Below are positions 36,801-44,730 of a stretch of DNA of 64,000 nt, piece after piece (position 1 is the first letter of the stretch; each line of letters opens with the position of its first letter). Source of the DNA: Hymenobacter tibetensis (GTDB lineage: Bacteria > Bacteroidota > Bacteroidia > Cytophagales > Hymenobacteraceae); contig NZ_CP094672.1 in NCBI RefSeq assembly GCF_022827545.1, forward strand, positions 55,017-119,016, given 5' to 3'. The notes below the pieces were generated by a model that worked only from the letters and a program-made list of their open reading frames with translations, did not search any database and was not told where the DNA came from. Made by a program: the position numbers and the translations under genes.

Positions 36801-39323
36801 TTCCGGCGGCAAGCGAGTTCGAGCGGCGCCTGTGCTTCGGTGCTGTCCAACGTCATCACTGTCACTGTAACCCCCGCCCTAGTAGCGGGCAGCATCGGCA
36901 CCGACCAAACATTGTGCCCTGGTGCTACTCCTTCTCCGCTGACCAGCACGGCCCCAGCCACAGGTGGTACCGGCACCATTACGTATCAGTGGGAGTCATC
37001 ACTGAACAATGCGAACTGGGCAGTTATAACGGGGGCCACGGGGTCAACCTACGCACCCGGTCCACTCTCGGCTACCACCTATTTCCGCCGCGTCGTAACT
37101 TCGGGACCGTGCGGGCCGCTGTATTCACCCACCGTTGTCCTAACGGTGCTGCCAACCTTGGTTGCAGGTAGCATTGCCGCCGACCAAATTGTATGTGCTG
37201 GCGGCCCCGTCGCGCCGCTGACGAGCACGGCCCCAGCTACGGGCGGCACGGGCACCTTTGCCTACCAGTGGGAGTCGTCGACCGACAACGTCACGTGGAC
37301 TGCGGTAGCAGGGGCCACAACCGAAACCTTTGCGCCGGGCCCACTCCCTGTCACCACTTCCTTCCGCCGGCAAACAACTTCCGGGTCGTGCGGACCGGTA
37401 TACACCTCTGCTGTAACTGTGACCGTATTGCCTGCCCTGACGGCTGGCAGTATCGCTGCCAACCAAGCATTGTGTCCTGGTGCCACGCCTAGTCCGCTAA
37501 CGAGCACGGCCCCGGCCACGGGTGGCACGGGTACTTTTAGCTACCAGTGGGAATCGTCTGCGGACAACACCACTTGGGCCGCTATTGGGGGTGCCACGGG
37601 TGAAACCCTGACGCTTGGCCCAGCTTTGGCCACTAGATATTACCGGCGCCAGGTAACAGCCGGAACCTGCGCCCCCGCTGTGTCCAACGTTGTTACCATT
37701 ACCGTAGCCCCTCCTTTGACTGCTGGCACTATTGCTGCCGATCAAACTGTATGTCGTGGTGTTGCTCCTAGCGCGCTCACGAGCACTGTGGGGGCTGGTG
37801 GCGGCACGGGCAACTACAGCTACCAGTGGGAGTCGTCGGGCAACAATGCCGGCTGGGTGATTATTACCGGCGCCACCGGCGCTGACTATGCGCCCGGCCC
37901 ACTTACCACTACCACCTATTTCCGCCGCCGGGTGAGTTCAGGAGAATGCGGACCCGAGTATTCGCCTTCCGTTGTTCTGACTGTATTGCCTGAGCTTGTT
38001 GTGGGTAGCATCACGGCCGAGCAAGACATTTGCGCGGGGGCCACCCCTACGCCACTGAGCGGTGGTGGAGCCAGCGGCGGTACCGGCACCTTTGTTTACC
38101 AGTGGGAATCTTCCACCGATAACGCGAACTGGACCGCTATAGCGGGTGCCACTGACCCAACGTTTGCGCCCGGCGCACTTACCGTCACTACGTACTTCCG
38201 CCGCCGCGTCACTTCGGGTACGGGCACTTGCTCAACAGGAGTATCAAACGTGGTACCGGTACGGGTGCAGCCCGTCGTGACTCCTACCGTAACCTTGGCG
38301 GCTCCACCCGTGGAATGCCCTGGTACTGCCCTGACCTTTACGGCCGTGCCTACCAACGTGGGTGCCGCTCCCACTTTCCGCTGGCTCGTCAACAACGTGG
38401 CCGTGGCCAGCGGCCCTACGTTCACCAGCAGTACGCTAGTTTCCGGCGACCAAGTGCGCGTTGAGGTGACGCCGACCGCCGGGCTATGCAGCACAGGCCC
38501 AGCTTCGGCCACGGTGACGGTGACGCGCACACCGGTGCCAGCGCCTACCCTTACTATTGCGGTGCAGCCCGGCGGACCAGTTTGCTTGGGAGCTCCGCTT
38601 ACCTTCAGCCTTACTGGTGTAACGGAAGCGGGTCCGGCGCCTGCATACCAGTGGCAAGTCAACGGCAACGATGTGGCGGGAGCTACCGGTCCGGTCTTTA
38701 CCAGCACAACGTTGCGCGAAGGCCAGACCGTGACATTGCGTTTGCGCACCACCAACGTTTGCGCACAGCCCGCTACCGCTGTTTCCAATGGCGTGGCAGT
38801 ACGGATTCAGCCGCCGGTTGACGTAGATGCTGGCCCCGATAAAGAAATTCTGGCCGGCACCTCCGTGACGTTGGAAGGCCGCGCCGATGGCACGTACCCC
38901 GTACGGTGGACCACAACATCGGGGCAGCCTATTCCCGGCAACGAGCGGCTGCAACTGCTGGTATCACCTACCGTAACCACCACCTACACTCTCTCGGCCG
39001 GGGAAGGAGGCTGTGCCGACTCCGACCAAGTGACGGTGACGGTACGCCCCCCCATTCGCATACCCAATGCCTTCACGCCCAACGGCGACGGCCGCGACGA
39101 CACCTGGCAGATCGAGTTCATCGAGCAATTCCCCGACAACACCGTGACCGTGTTCAACCGCTGGGGCAACAAGGTATTCTCGGCCAACAACTACAGCCGA
39201 GCCAATGAGTGGCGCGGCGACATCAATGGGCAGCCCGCTCCGGTCGGCACTTACTACTACGTTGTCGTCACGAAGGGCCCGTTGGGCAGATCCTACAGCG
39301 GGTCACTCACGGTTCTCTATTAA
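33864..39323 (+). CDS. Giant type IX secreted repeat protein with gliding-motility C-terminal domain
   Basis: From the ATG at 33864 the product has 1819 residues. A hydrophobic signal (NWLLMLLFLLLSG) lies after an unusual basic stretch of about 35 residues. The N-terminal 450 residues look like the beta-propeller region common in such proteins (WYFGFKAGLDFN). A PKD domain (WTFGDGT, HTYATPGNYTV) sits near residues 468-517. Ten Ig-like repeats of about 92 residues follow (527-1471), each with a Q.VC.G start, YQWESS core and T.YFRR end. Two different Ig-like domains precede the C-terminal CHU_C domain (PNAFTPNGDGRDD, VFNRWGNKVF, GTYYYVV), a type IX sorting signal. The PorP/SprF gene follows by 74 bases. 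A cell-surface adhesin is likely. Confidence 0.92.
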   Translation: MPAELPFPALHTTRILANPNQLIRAGSRSPARQARLSVNWLLMLLFLLLSGTTTTVFAQGTTPPECAADEKFANTWYFGFKAGLDFNQASADSLPKVLTNGAMDAPAGSGVMSDRNGAILFYSNGETVWNGDGTVMTNGTGLAGNRFTTDGPLPIRMPGIPSAGQPTRYLLFTLNSTVGLSYSEIEIPAGGGPGTVIAATKNTPLARGTAEKITGVFHKNGCDIWVITHGWGDAKLGNDNRGDAFLAYRVRPAVNYIGPVLIDAPVVSTVGSVHALSPTNTQGYRGQMKVTPDGQRLALARYSEAVGDSSSTVELFGFNTNTGRVSVNPQVPFIVDSGAGKYYGVSFSPGRYLYATVRNPAKLLQFNISGTGPVTRQDIPLKTPADLGSMQAAPDGKIYVARDNQPALGFIPFPDSLGAKIRYADDSLQLRGGRLSGLGLVNFNQSSLLRVGPSFDITGCRQITFTAPPISFFGKIYTWTFGDGTRTTRSATDSVITHTYATPGNYTVTLRIETECFCRESSGGIQVPDLPVPGSISAPQTVCAGTAPATLTSTVDASSDASLPLTYQWESSTDNTNFTAISGATGPTYTPPNSLPAGTTYFRRRVQLLLPNLSGPYCTPTFTASVAITVLPALAAGSIAADQTVCVGSTPAPLTSTAAPTGGTGTFAYQWESSTDNVTWTAVAGATTETLAPGPLPVTTSFRRQVTSGPCNRVSGTVTITVLPALAAGRIAADQTLCAGGAPASFTSETPATGGTSTIVYQWETSTDNVTWTAIVGATGPTYASGALTATTYFRRQASSGSSCAPALSNVVTITVQPALVAGSIAADQTVCAGSPVAPLTSTAPATGGTGTFVYQWESSLNNANWTIIAGATGETLAPGPLTTTTFFRRQVSSGECAITPSNLVTITVLPALAAGSIATDQAICAGSAPAPFTSTSEASGTSNIVYQWELSTDNATWTPIVGAIGPAYGSGPLTTTTYFRRQASSSGACASVLSNVITVTVTPALVAGSIGTDQTLCPGATPSPLTSTAPATGGTGTITYQWESSLNNANWAVITGATGSTYAPGPLSATTYFRRVVTSGPCGPLYSPTVVLTVLPTLVAGSIAADQIVCAGGPVAPLTSTAPATGGTGTFAYQWESSTDNVTWTAVAGATTETFAPGPLPVTTSFRRQTTSGSCGPVYTSAVTVTVLPALTAGSIAANQALCPGATPSPLTSTAPATGGTGTFSYQWESSADNTTWAAIGGATGETLTLGPALATRYYRRQVTAGTCAPAVSNVVTITVAPPLTAGTIAADQTVCRGVAPSALTSTVGAGGGTGNYSYQWESSGNNAGWVIITGATGADYAPGPLTTTTYFRRRVSSGECGPEYSPSVVLTVLPELVVGSITAEQDICAGATPTPLSGGGASGGTGTFVYQWESSTDNANWTAIAGATDPTFAPGALTVTTYFRRRVTSGTGTCSTGVSNVVPVRVQPVVTPTVTLAAPPVECPGTALTFTAVPTNVGAAPTFRWLVNNVAVASGPTFTSSTLVSGDQVRVEVTPTAGLCSTGPASATVTVTRTPVPAPTLTIAVQPGGPVCLGAPLTFSLTGVTEAGPAPAYQWQVNGNDVAGATGPVFTSTTLREGQTVTLRLRTTNVCAQPATAVSNGVAVRIQPPVDVDAGPDKEILAGTSVTLEGRADGTYPVRWTTTSGQPIPGNERLQLLVSPTVTTTYTLSAGEGGCADSDQVTVTVRPPIRIPNAFTPNGDGRDDTWQIEFIEQFPDNTVTVFNRWGNKVFSANNYSRANEWRGDINGQPAPVGTYYYVVVTKGPLGRSYSGSLTVLY
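35442..38275 (+). repeat. Ten tandem Ig-like coding repeats (about 276-280 bp each)
   Basis: Repeat units start near 35442, 35766, 36042, 36323, 36602, 36878, 37158, 37436, 37716 and 37993. The first is longer and more divergent. Units 2 and 7 share a stretch of about 130 bp with only a handful of differences (35854-35985 and 37245-37377), although they are five units apart. Confidence 0.85.
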
Positions 39324-39397
39324 TCAAATGGCCTGCTGCGTTGTCGCAGCGGGCCCATTGCCTCCCTACTTAGACGGCCGCCAAGGCCATTCCTGTT

Positions 39398-40369
39398 ATG
39401 AAAAAAGCTTTACCTATACTGCTGCTTCCACTGCTGCTGCTGGCTGCGGCACCAGTTTTAGCCCAACAGCAGGCACAGTACAGCCAGTACATGAACAACA
39501 ATTACATCCTAAATCCTGGCGCAACCGGCGTAGAGGATTACATCGATGTTAAGTTCAGCTACCGCACCCAATGGGCTGGCCTGGAAGGAGCACCCAAAAC
39601 CTACTACGCCAGCATCAGTTCCTCGCTGGGCAAGTGGCGCACCACCAGCAAGCGCACCATCCGCGACCGGCGCCGGCCGTTTCACGCGTTGGGAGCCCTC
39701 GTCTACAATGACGTAACCGGCCCCACGAGCCGGAAGGGAGCCTACGTTTCCTATGCCTACAACATGGTGTTAGCACCTGACTTACGGGCGTCACTGGGCG
39801 TGTCGGCGGGTATGCAGCAGTTTGCCGTTGATGGACAGCAACTCCAGTTCTTCGACCCCACAACTGTAGCTGCCAGCGACGCCTCACGGGTGTTTGATGC
39901 CTCGGTAGGCTTGTGGGTGTATAGCTCCAAGTTCTACGCGGGGGTGTCGGGGGCGCAGTTGCTAGCCAACAAACTCGACTTTTCCTACGGCCCCAACTCG
40001 CTGAACGCGGGAGCCGGCAACTCCCTGAAGCGGCACTACTTCGCTACGGCCGGGGTGCGGTTGCCGCTCAGCGACGACTGGTCATTGGTTCCATCGGTAC
40101 TGGTTAAAGCCGTCAATCCGGCCCCCCTTTCCCTTGACCTCAACGCCAAGCTTAAGTACCAGGACCTGTTGTGGGCGGGCGTGTCTTGGCGGGCTTTCGA
40201 CTCGTTCGTGGGGATGGTAGGCCTCAGCTACGAGCAGCTAACGTTGGGCTATTCCTACGATGTCGGTTTGTCTGAGTTAGCCGGCTACCATGGGGGCAGC
40301 CATGAGGTGTTACTCGGGTTGCGTTTAAAGAAAAAGACCCAAGTGGTGTGTACCAACAGATTCTGGTAG
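39398..40369 (+). CDS. PorP/SprF-family outer-membrane protein
   Basis: This 323-residue protein has a signal peptide (LLPLLLLAAAPVLAQQ) followed by the family start QYSQYMNNNYILNPGATG. The rest is a predicted beta-barrel with many aromatic-glycine alternations. PorP/SprF proteins pair with type IX substrates that carry the CHU_C domain and anchor or export them. Its position directly behind the giant protein supports this. The GGSHEVLLGLRL ending is typical. Confidence 0.93.
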   Translation: MKKALPILLLPLLLLAAAPVLAQQQAQYSQYMNNNYILNPGATGVEDYIDVKFSYRTQWAGLEGAPKTYYASISSSLGKWRTTSKRTIRDRRRPFHALGALVYNDVTGPTSRKGAYVSYAYNMVLAPDLRASLGVSAGMQQFAVDGQQLQFFDPTTVAASDASRVFDASVGLWVYSSKFYAGVSGAQLLANKLDFSYGPNSLNAGAGNSLKRHYFATAGVRLPLSDDWSLVPSVLVKAVNPAPLSLDLNAKLKYQDLLWAGVSWRAFDSFVGMVGLSYEQLTLGYSYDVGLSELAGYHGGSHEVLLGLRLKKKTQVVCTNRFW

Positions 40370-41261
40370 GGGTTCACCCCAACGTCAGACCCTTCTGAGG
40401 CTGGAACAGATGGTTTGTCGAGAACTGAGCAGGCGAAGCGAACTGACAGCCACTTCACTTAGGAAGTCGCCTTGCGTATTATGCCGTGTTGCGTGGAGGC
40501 ACGCTTGTTAAACAGCTTCCCTGGCTTCTAGGTGGAATTATCTACTTACCCATAAGCAGCCACCATATGCAGCGTGGCTAAGCCACGGAAGATTAGCAGT
40601 AATATTTCGGCCTTAACTCCAGCAAATCTGATTACAGCTTTGAGGACTGGATGAGTAGCCGAATTTTCAACTGTTTGATTTATCATTCAGGCAAGGCGTA
40701 CGCCTTGCCTTTCTGTTTTCTAGGGCGCTAGGATACTTCTTGGCAAGGAAAAGTATGCCTGTTGTGAGGTGCTCTCTCCTAGTTGAAGTGTTACCATGTA
40801 GGCAGCCTTTATGCAGAAGCAAAAGCCGGCTCTCGCCCGTCCTTTGAAAAAGACTTTCTTCCTCGCTAAACCCCAGGATTGAGCTAGCAAATAGCTCTTA
40901 AGATAGTCCTCATTAGCGGTGTTGAAACCAGCTAGCCTGCTATGCGCTAGAGCTGTGCCGACCTACCTGACTTTAATCCTGTTTTAGATAATCTTACGAA
41001 GGTGTCGGGCCAGCCTGGTGCTGGCGGGGCGGGGCTGTGCTGCGCCGTGCTATGCGTTGTACGGGGCGCGTGCCTGAGCCGCAATTTGCCCGCATTCAGA
41101 GGGCATAGTATTGCTTTCGTCTAAAACTTTGCCACTGCATACCTCCCGCACCCGTACTTCGCCTTCGTAAAGTGCAGCCCGCCCCGCCCCACCGCCCTCG
41201 CCGTTCGCGCACCGGGCCCCGGGCTTCGGCAGGTTACTCCTTACTGCGTCTGTTCTGCTGG
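40370..41261. other. Intergenic with an orphan terminator and the upstream region of roadblock copy 2
   Basis: No gene seen. 40370-40680 has no recognised content. A terminator-like palindrome at 40689-40720 has no gene directly before it. From about 40957 the sequence is similar to the upstream region of the first roadblock copy. Confidence 0.5.
40689..40720 (+). terminator. Palindromic terminator without an adjacent gene
   Basis: AGGCAAGGCGTACGCCTTGCCT is split here as AGGCAAGGC-GTAC-GCCTTGCCT (40689-40710) and is followed by a T-rich run. It lies 320 bases after the PorP stop, so it may end a long 3' tail or a small RNA. Confidence 0.65.
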
Positions 41262-41309
41262 TTCTCTGTTTTCTTCTTTCTTACTTTCCTCTCTTTTCCT
41301 CTTCGCCTT

Positions 41310-41672
41310 ATGTCCTCCCCCAAACAAGCCGTCAAAGACATCCTCGACGCTCTGCCCACGCTGCTAGCCGTGGCCGTCGTTGAAACCGAAACCGGCATGG
41401 CCCTGGCCTCGCACTCCAACATCGCCGACTTCGACATCGACACGGCCGCCGCCTACAACACGGAAGTGGTCAAGCAGAAGCTCAAAGCCATCCAGGCCCT
41501 CAAGCTCAACCAAACCGTGCAGGACATCCTGCTCACGCTCACCGACCAGCTGCACGTGATCAAGCTCTCGCCCACGGGCGACAAGTTCATCTACCTGGCC
41601 GTCAACGCGCGCGACACCAACCTGGCCGTGGCCCGGCAGATCCTCAAGTCGCAGACCGCCGTGCTCAACTAG
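41310..41672 (+). CDS. Roadblock/LC7-like protein (copy 2)
   Basis: The 120-residue product is identical to that at 32511-32873, and so is every base of the gene. A longer frame from 41172 is open but reads through GC-rich leader sequence with no similarity to the protein in copy 1, where that frame is not maintained, so the ATG at 41310 is used. The codon usage is again strongly biased to C/G-ending codons. The perfect identity with diverged upstream flanks suggests recent duplication or gene conversion. Confidence 0.7.
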   Translation: MSSPKQAVKDILDALPTLLAVAVVETETGMALASHSNIADFDIDTAAAYNTEVVKQKLKAIQALKLNQTVQDILLTLTDQLHVIKLSPTGDKFIYLAVNARDTNLAVARQILKSQTAVLN

Positions 41673-41702
41673 CGCCCGTCCCGACTGCCGTCCCCGTACC
41701 GT

Positions 41703-41730
41703 CCGCCCGCTGGCCCCCGCCAGCGGGCGG
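41703..41730 (+). terminator. Terminator-like GC-rich hairpin (copy 2)
   Basis: The same 12-bp stem with CCCC loop as at 32904-32931, 30 bases after the stop. Confidence 0.7.
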
Positions 41731-41738
41731 CACTGCGT

Positions 41739-42083
41739 CTAGACCACCCCCCAAAGCTTGAACAGCAAGCGTATGTACACGCTCCTAATAACTTTCCAAC
41801 TGGAGTTAGGTGCTTTGTTTCTGAGGCCAAGATGGGCCGTCGGCTTCAGGTTGCCGGGAGAAATTGGCCCTGCATTATGCCTGCTTGCAATGGGCGCCCA
41901 TAGTGCTTCGAAGAGCCTACAGTTTGTCTTTTGTCGGGTGGCAAGTGTGTGCCAACAGACCGCCTAACTGAACGATGCGGGTTACTGGTGAATAATCTGT
42001 TATGGATTTATTGTGATTTTTTGTTTGGATATGCAGTCGTTGTTCTTTTCCTTACAGCTCACACTACTCACAACCAATAACTT
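41739..42083. other. Intergenic, no gene seen
   Basis: A 69-codon frame at 41758-41967 has no recognisable features. The last 80 bases are T-rich and likely hold the promoter of the next gene. Confidence 0.45.
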
Positions 42084-43109
42084 ATGAAAACACTCTTACC
42101 CCCCCTCCTGTTCCTGCTTGGTGTTGTCGGTACCGCTCCACTCCAGGCCCAGACCTACAACAACGGGAACTTTACCACTGGCGCGACCTCTAAAAGCGGG
42201 GCAGCGGCTCCCGCCGGCTACACGTGGAGCGAGGTGCAAAACGATGCCGGCGTAACCACAGCCTCAAATACGAATGCCGGCTACACGGCCACCAAAGCAT
42301 CGGGCTTTACACTGGCCGATGACTTCACCGTAGCATCTGGTCAGTCGCTGACGCTGCGTGATGTTTCGGTGTTCGCATATCAGAGCGGCTACACGGGCAC
42401 AACCTCGCCCTTTACGGAGCTCTACGTTCGCGTTTGGAGAGGTCGGCCCGGCGCAGCTGGCTCAACCGTCGTGTTTGGCGACTTGACCACCAACCGTTTG
42501 CAGACTGCCACCGACGCCAAAAGTTATCGGATCTTCAATTCTCTTTACCCCACGCCTAGTGTACCAGGCGTAACGCGACGTATTTGGCAAGTGAAGGCAG
42601 CTATTGCGCCGGCCTTAACGCTCGGCCCTGGTACGTACTGGGTGGAATGGACCTCAACTACCTCGGGTACGCTGACGCACTTCTACGTGCCCGTTACCGT
42701 TCCGGGGCTTCGGCAAACGCTGGGGGCCAATGCGTTGCAGTTCAATCCTACTTCGGATGCCTACACGGCGGTGATAGACGGTGGCAACCCAGACACAGCT
42801 CCAGACGTGACAGTTGACTTCGCTTTCGTTCTCAACGACCAAATTCTAGCCGTTAAAAAGAACGCCGACCCAACCCTGAAAGTGGGCCCCGTCCCCACAA
42901 CGGGTACTGTGCTAGCCGAATTTAGTGCCTTGCGTGAGGCAACCAGCCTCGAACTCCGGGACGCGCTAGGCCGCTCGGTATGGCAGGGCCAAGCCAAAGT
43001 GGGAGCCACCTCGGCCACTATTCCCATGGAAAAACTGGCCGTTGGCAGCTACTTCTTCCTGATGAATTCGCCACAGGGCAGCAGCCGGGTACGCCTGTTG
43101 AAGCACTAA
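42084..43109 (+). CDS. Type IX secreted protein with type A C-terminal sorting domain
   Basis: The 341-residue protein has a signal peptide (LLPPLLFLLGVVGTAPLQAQ). The central part (about residues 25-250) looks like a beta-rich jelly-roll with FTLADDFTV and GTYWVEWTST, seen in many Bacteroidota extracellular proteins. The last 80 residues match the Por-secretion/T9SS type A domain: KVGPVPTTGTV, LELRDALGRSVWQG, LAVGSYFFLMN. Its ligand or activity is unknown. It is followed by a strong terminator and a separate outer-membrane protein gene. Confidence 0.85.
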   Translation: MKTLLPPLLFLLGVVGTAPLQAQTYNNGNFTTGATSKSGAAAPAGYTWSEVQNDAGVTTASNTNAGYTATKASGFTLADDFTVASGQSLTLRDVSVFAYQSGYTGTTSPFTELYVRVWRGRPGAAGSTVVFGDLTTNRLQTATDAKSYRIFNSLYPTPSVPGVTRRIWQVKAAIAPALTLGPGTYWVEWTSTTSGTLTHFYVPVTVPGLRQTLGANALQFNPTSDAYTAVIDGGNPDTAPDVTVDFAFVLNDQILAVKKNADPTLKVGPVPTTGTVLAEFSALREATSLELRDALGRSVWQGQAKVGATSATIPMEKLAVGSYFFLMNSPQGSSRVRLLKH

Positions 43110-43139
43110 GCCTATACCATTCCATTTGTTAGAGCTCAC

Positions 43140-43198
43140 GCCTTGCGGTAGCGGCAGTACAATCTGCTTGCTACCGCAAGGCCTCTGTTGCGTTTGTT
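43140..43198 (+). terminator. Terminator after type IX cargo gene
   Basis: GCCTTGCGGTAGC (43140-43152) pairs perfectly with GCTACCGCAAGGC (43170-43182), loop 17 bases, followed by a T-rich tract to about 43199. It lies 30 bases after the stop of the type IX cargo gene. Confidence 0.75.
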
Positions 43199-43220
43199 TT
43201 CCGCTATAGCTTCCTTCCAA

Positions 43221-43922
43221 ATGCGTCGCCCAATTGCCCTTTTCTCGTTTGTCTTGCTGACGACGGGCTCCCTCTCAGCGCAGCACCCACGCCTGGGCAT
43301 CAAAGCAGGCCTAAACGCTAGCACGTACGCTGGCGCGTCGCTCCCACGCTCCGACTACCAGTTTGGTGCCACAGGAGGGTTGCTCCTACAGCGGCCCTTG
43401 AACCAGCACGTAGATTTGCAGTCTGAATTGCTGTATGAACAGCGGGGTTCCGAACTGCGATACAGCAACCGCGCCGAGGGCGTAACCTTCACCACCATCG
43501 ACTATATCCGCACCGTGCGCAGCCGCTTGCACTACGGCAGCTTGGCGTTGCTTGTCCGGCCACACCAAGGGGCCTGGTTTGCCGTAGCCGGTCCGCAGCT
43601 CAGCTACCTTGTTGCAGAGAAGCGCACCATCCGCGACCAGGTCAACGTGGTTGTTGGACCGGTTGATCCTGTCTTGCCAGATGGGGCGGCTAGAACCGTG
43701 CGCAACAAGCAGGATTACAATCGCGGTGAAGCAGGCTATGTGCTCGGGATAGGGCGCGAAATCGGGGCCCGGTGGCAGGTGGAAGTCCGCTATGCAGCAG
43801 GCCTTACCAAGTTACGCCAGCCATCCGTAGTAGTTGATGCCATTTATGGGCCAGAACGAGTGCAGCACGCCCGGAACCGAAGCCTGCAGGCGCAAGTGAG
43901 CTACTTGCTGCCTGCCCAATAG
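43221..43922 (+). CDS. Outer-membrane beta-barrel protein (porin-like)
   Basis: From the ATG at 43221 the protein has 233 residues and a signal peptide (PIALFSFVLLTTGSLSAQ). The mature part starts HPRLGIKAGLNAST, a typical start of the PorT/outer-membrane beta-barrel family, and ends with an aromatic-rich strand. Alternating polar and hydrophobic residues suggest eight to ten strands. Upstream in-frame starts (TTG at 43188) would move the signal inward. The function is unknown. Confidence 0.85.
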   Translation: MRRPIALFSFVLLTTGSLSAQHPRLGIKAGLNASTYAGASLPRSDYQFGATGGLLLQRPLNQHVDLQSELLYEQRGSELRYSNRAEGVTFTTIDYIRTVRSRLHYGSLALLVRPHQGAWFAVAGPQLSYLVAEKRTIRDQVNVVVGPVDPVLPDGAARTVRNKQDYNRGEAGYVLGIGREIGARWQVEVRYAAGLTKLRQPSVVVDAIYGPERVQHARNRSLQAQVSYLLPAQ

Positions 43923-43943
43923 CACCAAAGCGACACTGAGAAG

Positions 43944-43978
43944 TAAAAAGCCCCTCCGTTGAGGGGCTCTTTACTTTC
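43944..43978. terminator. Bidirectional intrinsic terminator
   Basis: GCCCCTC-CGTT-GAGGGGC (43950-43967) is extended by AGTAAA and TTTACT flanks, giving A-rich left and T-rich right sides. It lies 28 bases after the barrel gene. Confidence 0.85.
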
Positions 43979-44374
43979 AAGCTGTTATAGACTGTCGCTG
44001 TAGATGCTTCGGTTTGTACGCTACGCGTCACCTATGGCAATGGGAAAGGTAAACCCCTCGATAGTGAAGCAGATGGAAACCAGACCTTTGGGCGAGGAAC
44101 AGGTGTATGCCCGTCTAACGGCTGTGTGGCAAACCTAATGGGGCAGTAAAGACGTGCAGCGGAGCCCACGGCGACCCAACTAGCTGGCTTGCTAGCTCTC
44201 GTTGAATGGCTGCCACGCATTGTTTTGGAAGACGTGCGGGTGCAAGCCAATCCCTGGTTCGAAGAGAAGCAACGGGAACGTGTTTCGATTAATTGTTGAT
44301 TATTGGGGGTTGAGTGGTTCTTACGGTCCGCCCGTGCTTGCCGAAGGCCACCTACCACCCTACTAAAACCACCC
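43979..44374. other. Intergenic, no gene seen
   Basis: About 400 bases between the terminator and the DUF3861 gene. Only low-quality short frames are present. Confidence 0.45.
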
Positions 44375-44698
44375 ATGGCTAAACGCGCCCACCACTACCG
44401 CCTGCGCCTCGAACACATGGCCCCTGCCGCTACCGACCAACCTACTCACCCACCGCTGGAGGTGGAATTCGATAACCACGACGACATTTTTCAGATTATT
44501 GAACGGTTGCAAGCGCGCAACCTATTTGCTAAGCCCAGCCAGGCCACCGAATTTGCCATTGGGCTGAAGCTGTTCAGTGAAGTGATGCTCAACAACCGCG
44601 ACCATGCGCTATTTGCAGAGATGCGCCCGGCCTTCAGCGAGTTTATGAAAAAGCTCAAAAGCGGAGGCAAGCCCACTGAAGAGCAACCCAAAAACTAA
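44375..44698 (+). CDS. DUF3861 family protein
   Basis: The 107-residue protein begins HHYRLRLEHM and contains VEFDNHDDIFQIIER and EFAIGLKLFSEVMLNN, characteristic of the DUF3861 family of small cytoplasmic proteins of unknown role. The ATG at 44375 is preferred over an upstream GTG-type extension. It lies 32 bases before a thiolase gene and is probably co-transcribed. Confidence 0.8.
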   Translation: MAKRAHHYRLRLEHMAPAATDQPTHPPLEVEFDNHDDIFQIIERLQARNLFAKPSQATEFAIGLKLFSEVMLNNRDHALFAEMRPAFSEFMKKLKSGGKPTEEQPKN

Positions 44699-44730
44699 CT
44701 TACTAAACCAAGAAAACACGTAGGAATTCA

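Larger units (their letters stand above)
41262..41738 (+). repeat. Direct repeat, right copy (477 bp)
   Basis: Identical to 32463-32939, offset by 8799 bases and in the same orientation. The first differences appear at 41261 and 41739. Confidence 0.85.

Noticed and set aside
35442..38275. CRISPR-like regular repeats
   Set aside because: The period is about 276 bp and translates into Ig-like protein domains; no spacers.
38096..38788. 230-codon minus-strand frame within the giant secreted protein gene
   Set aside because: Composition is the reverse complement of Ig-like repeats; no independent signals.
41172..41309. N-terminal extension of roadblock copy 2
   Set aside because: The matching frame is not preserved upstream of copy 1 and the residues are Pro/Arg-rich leader translation.
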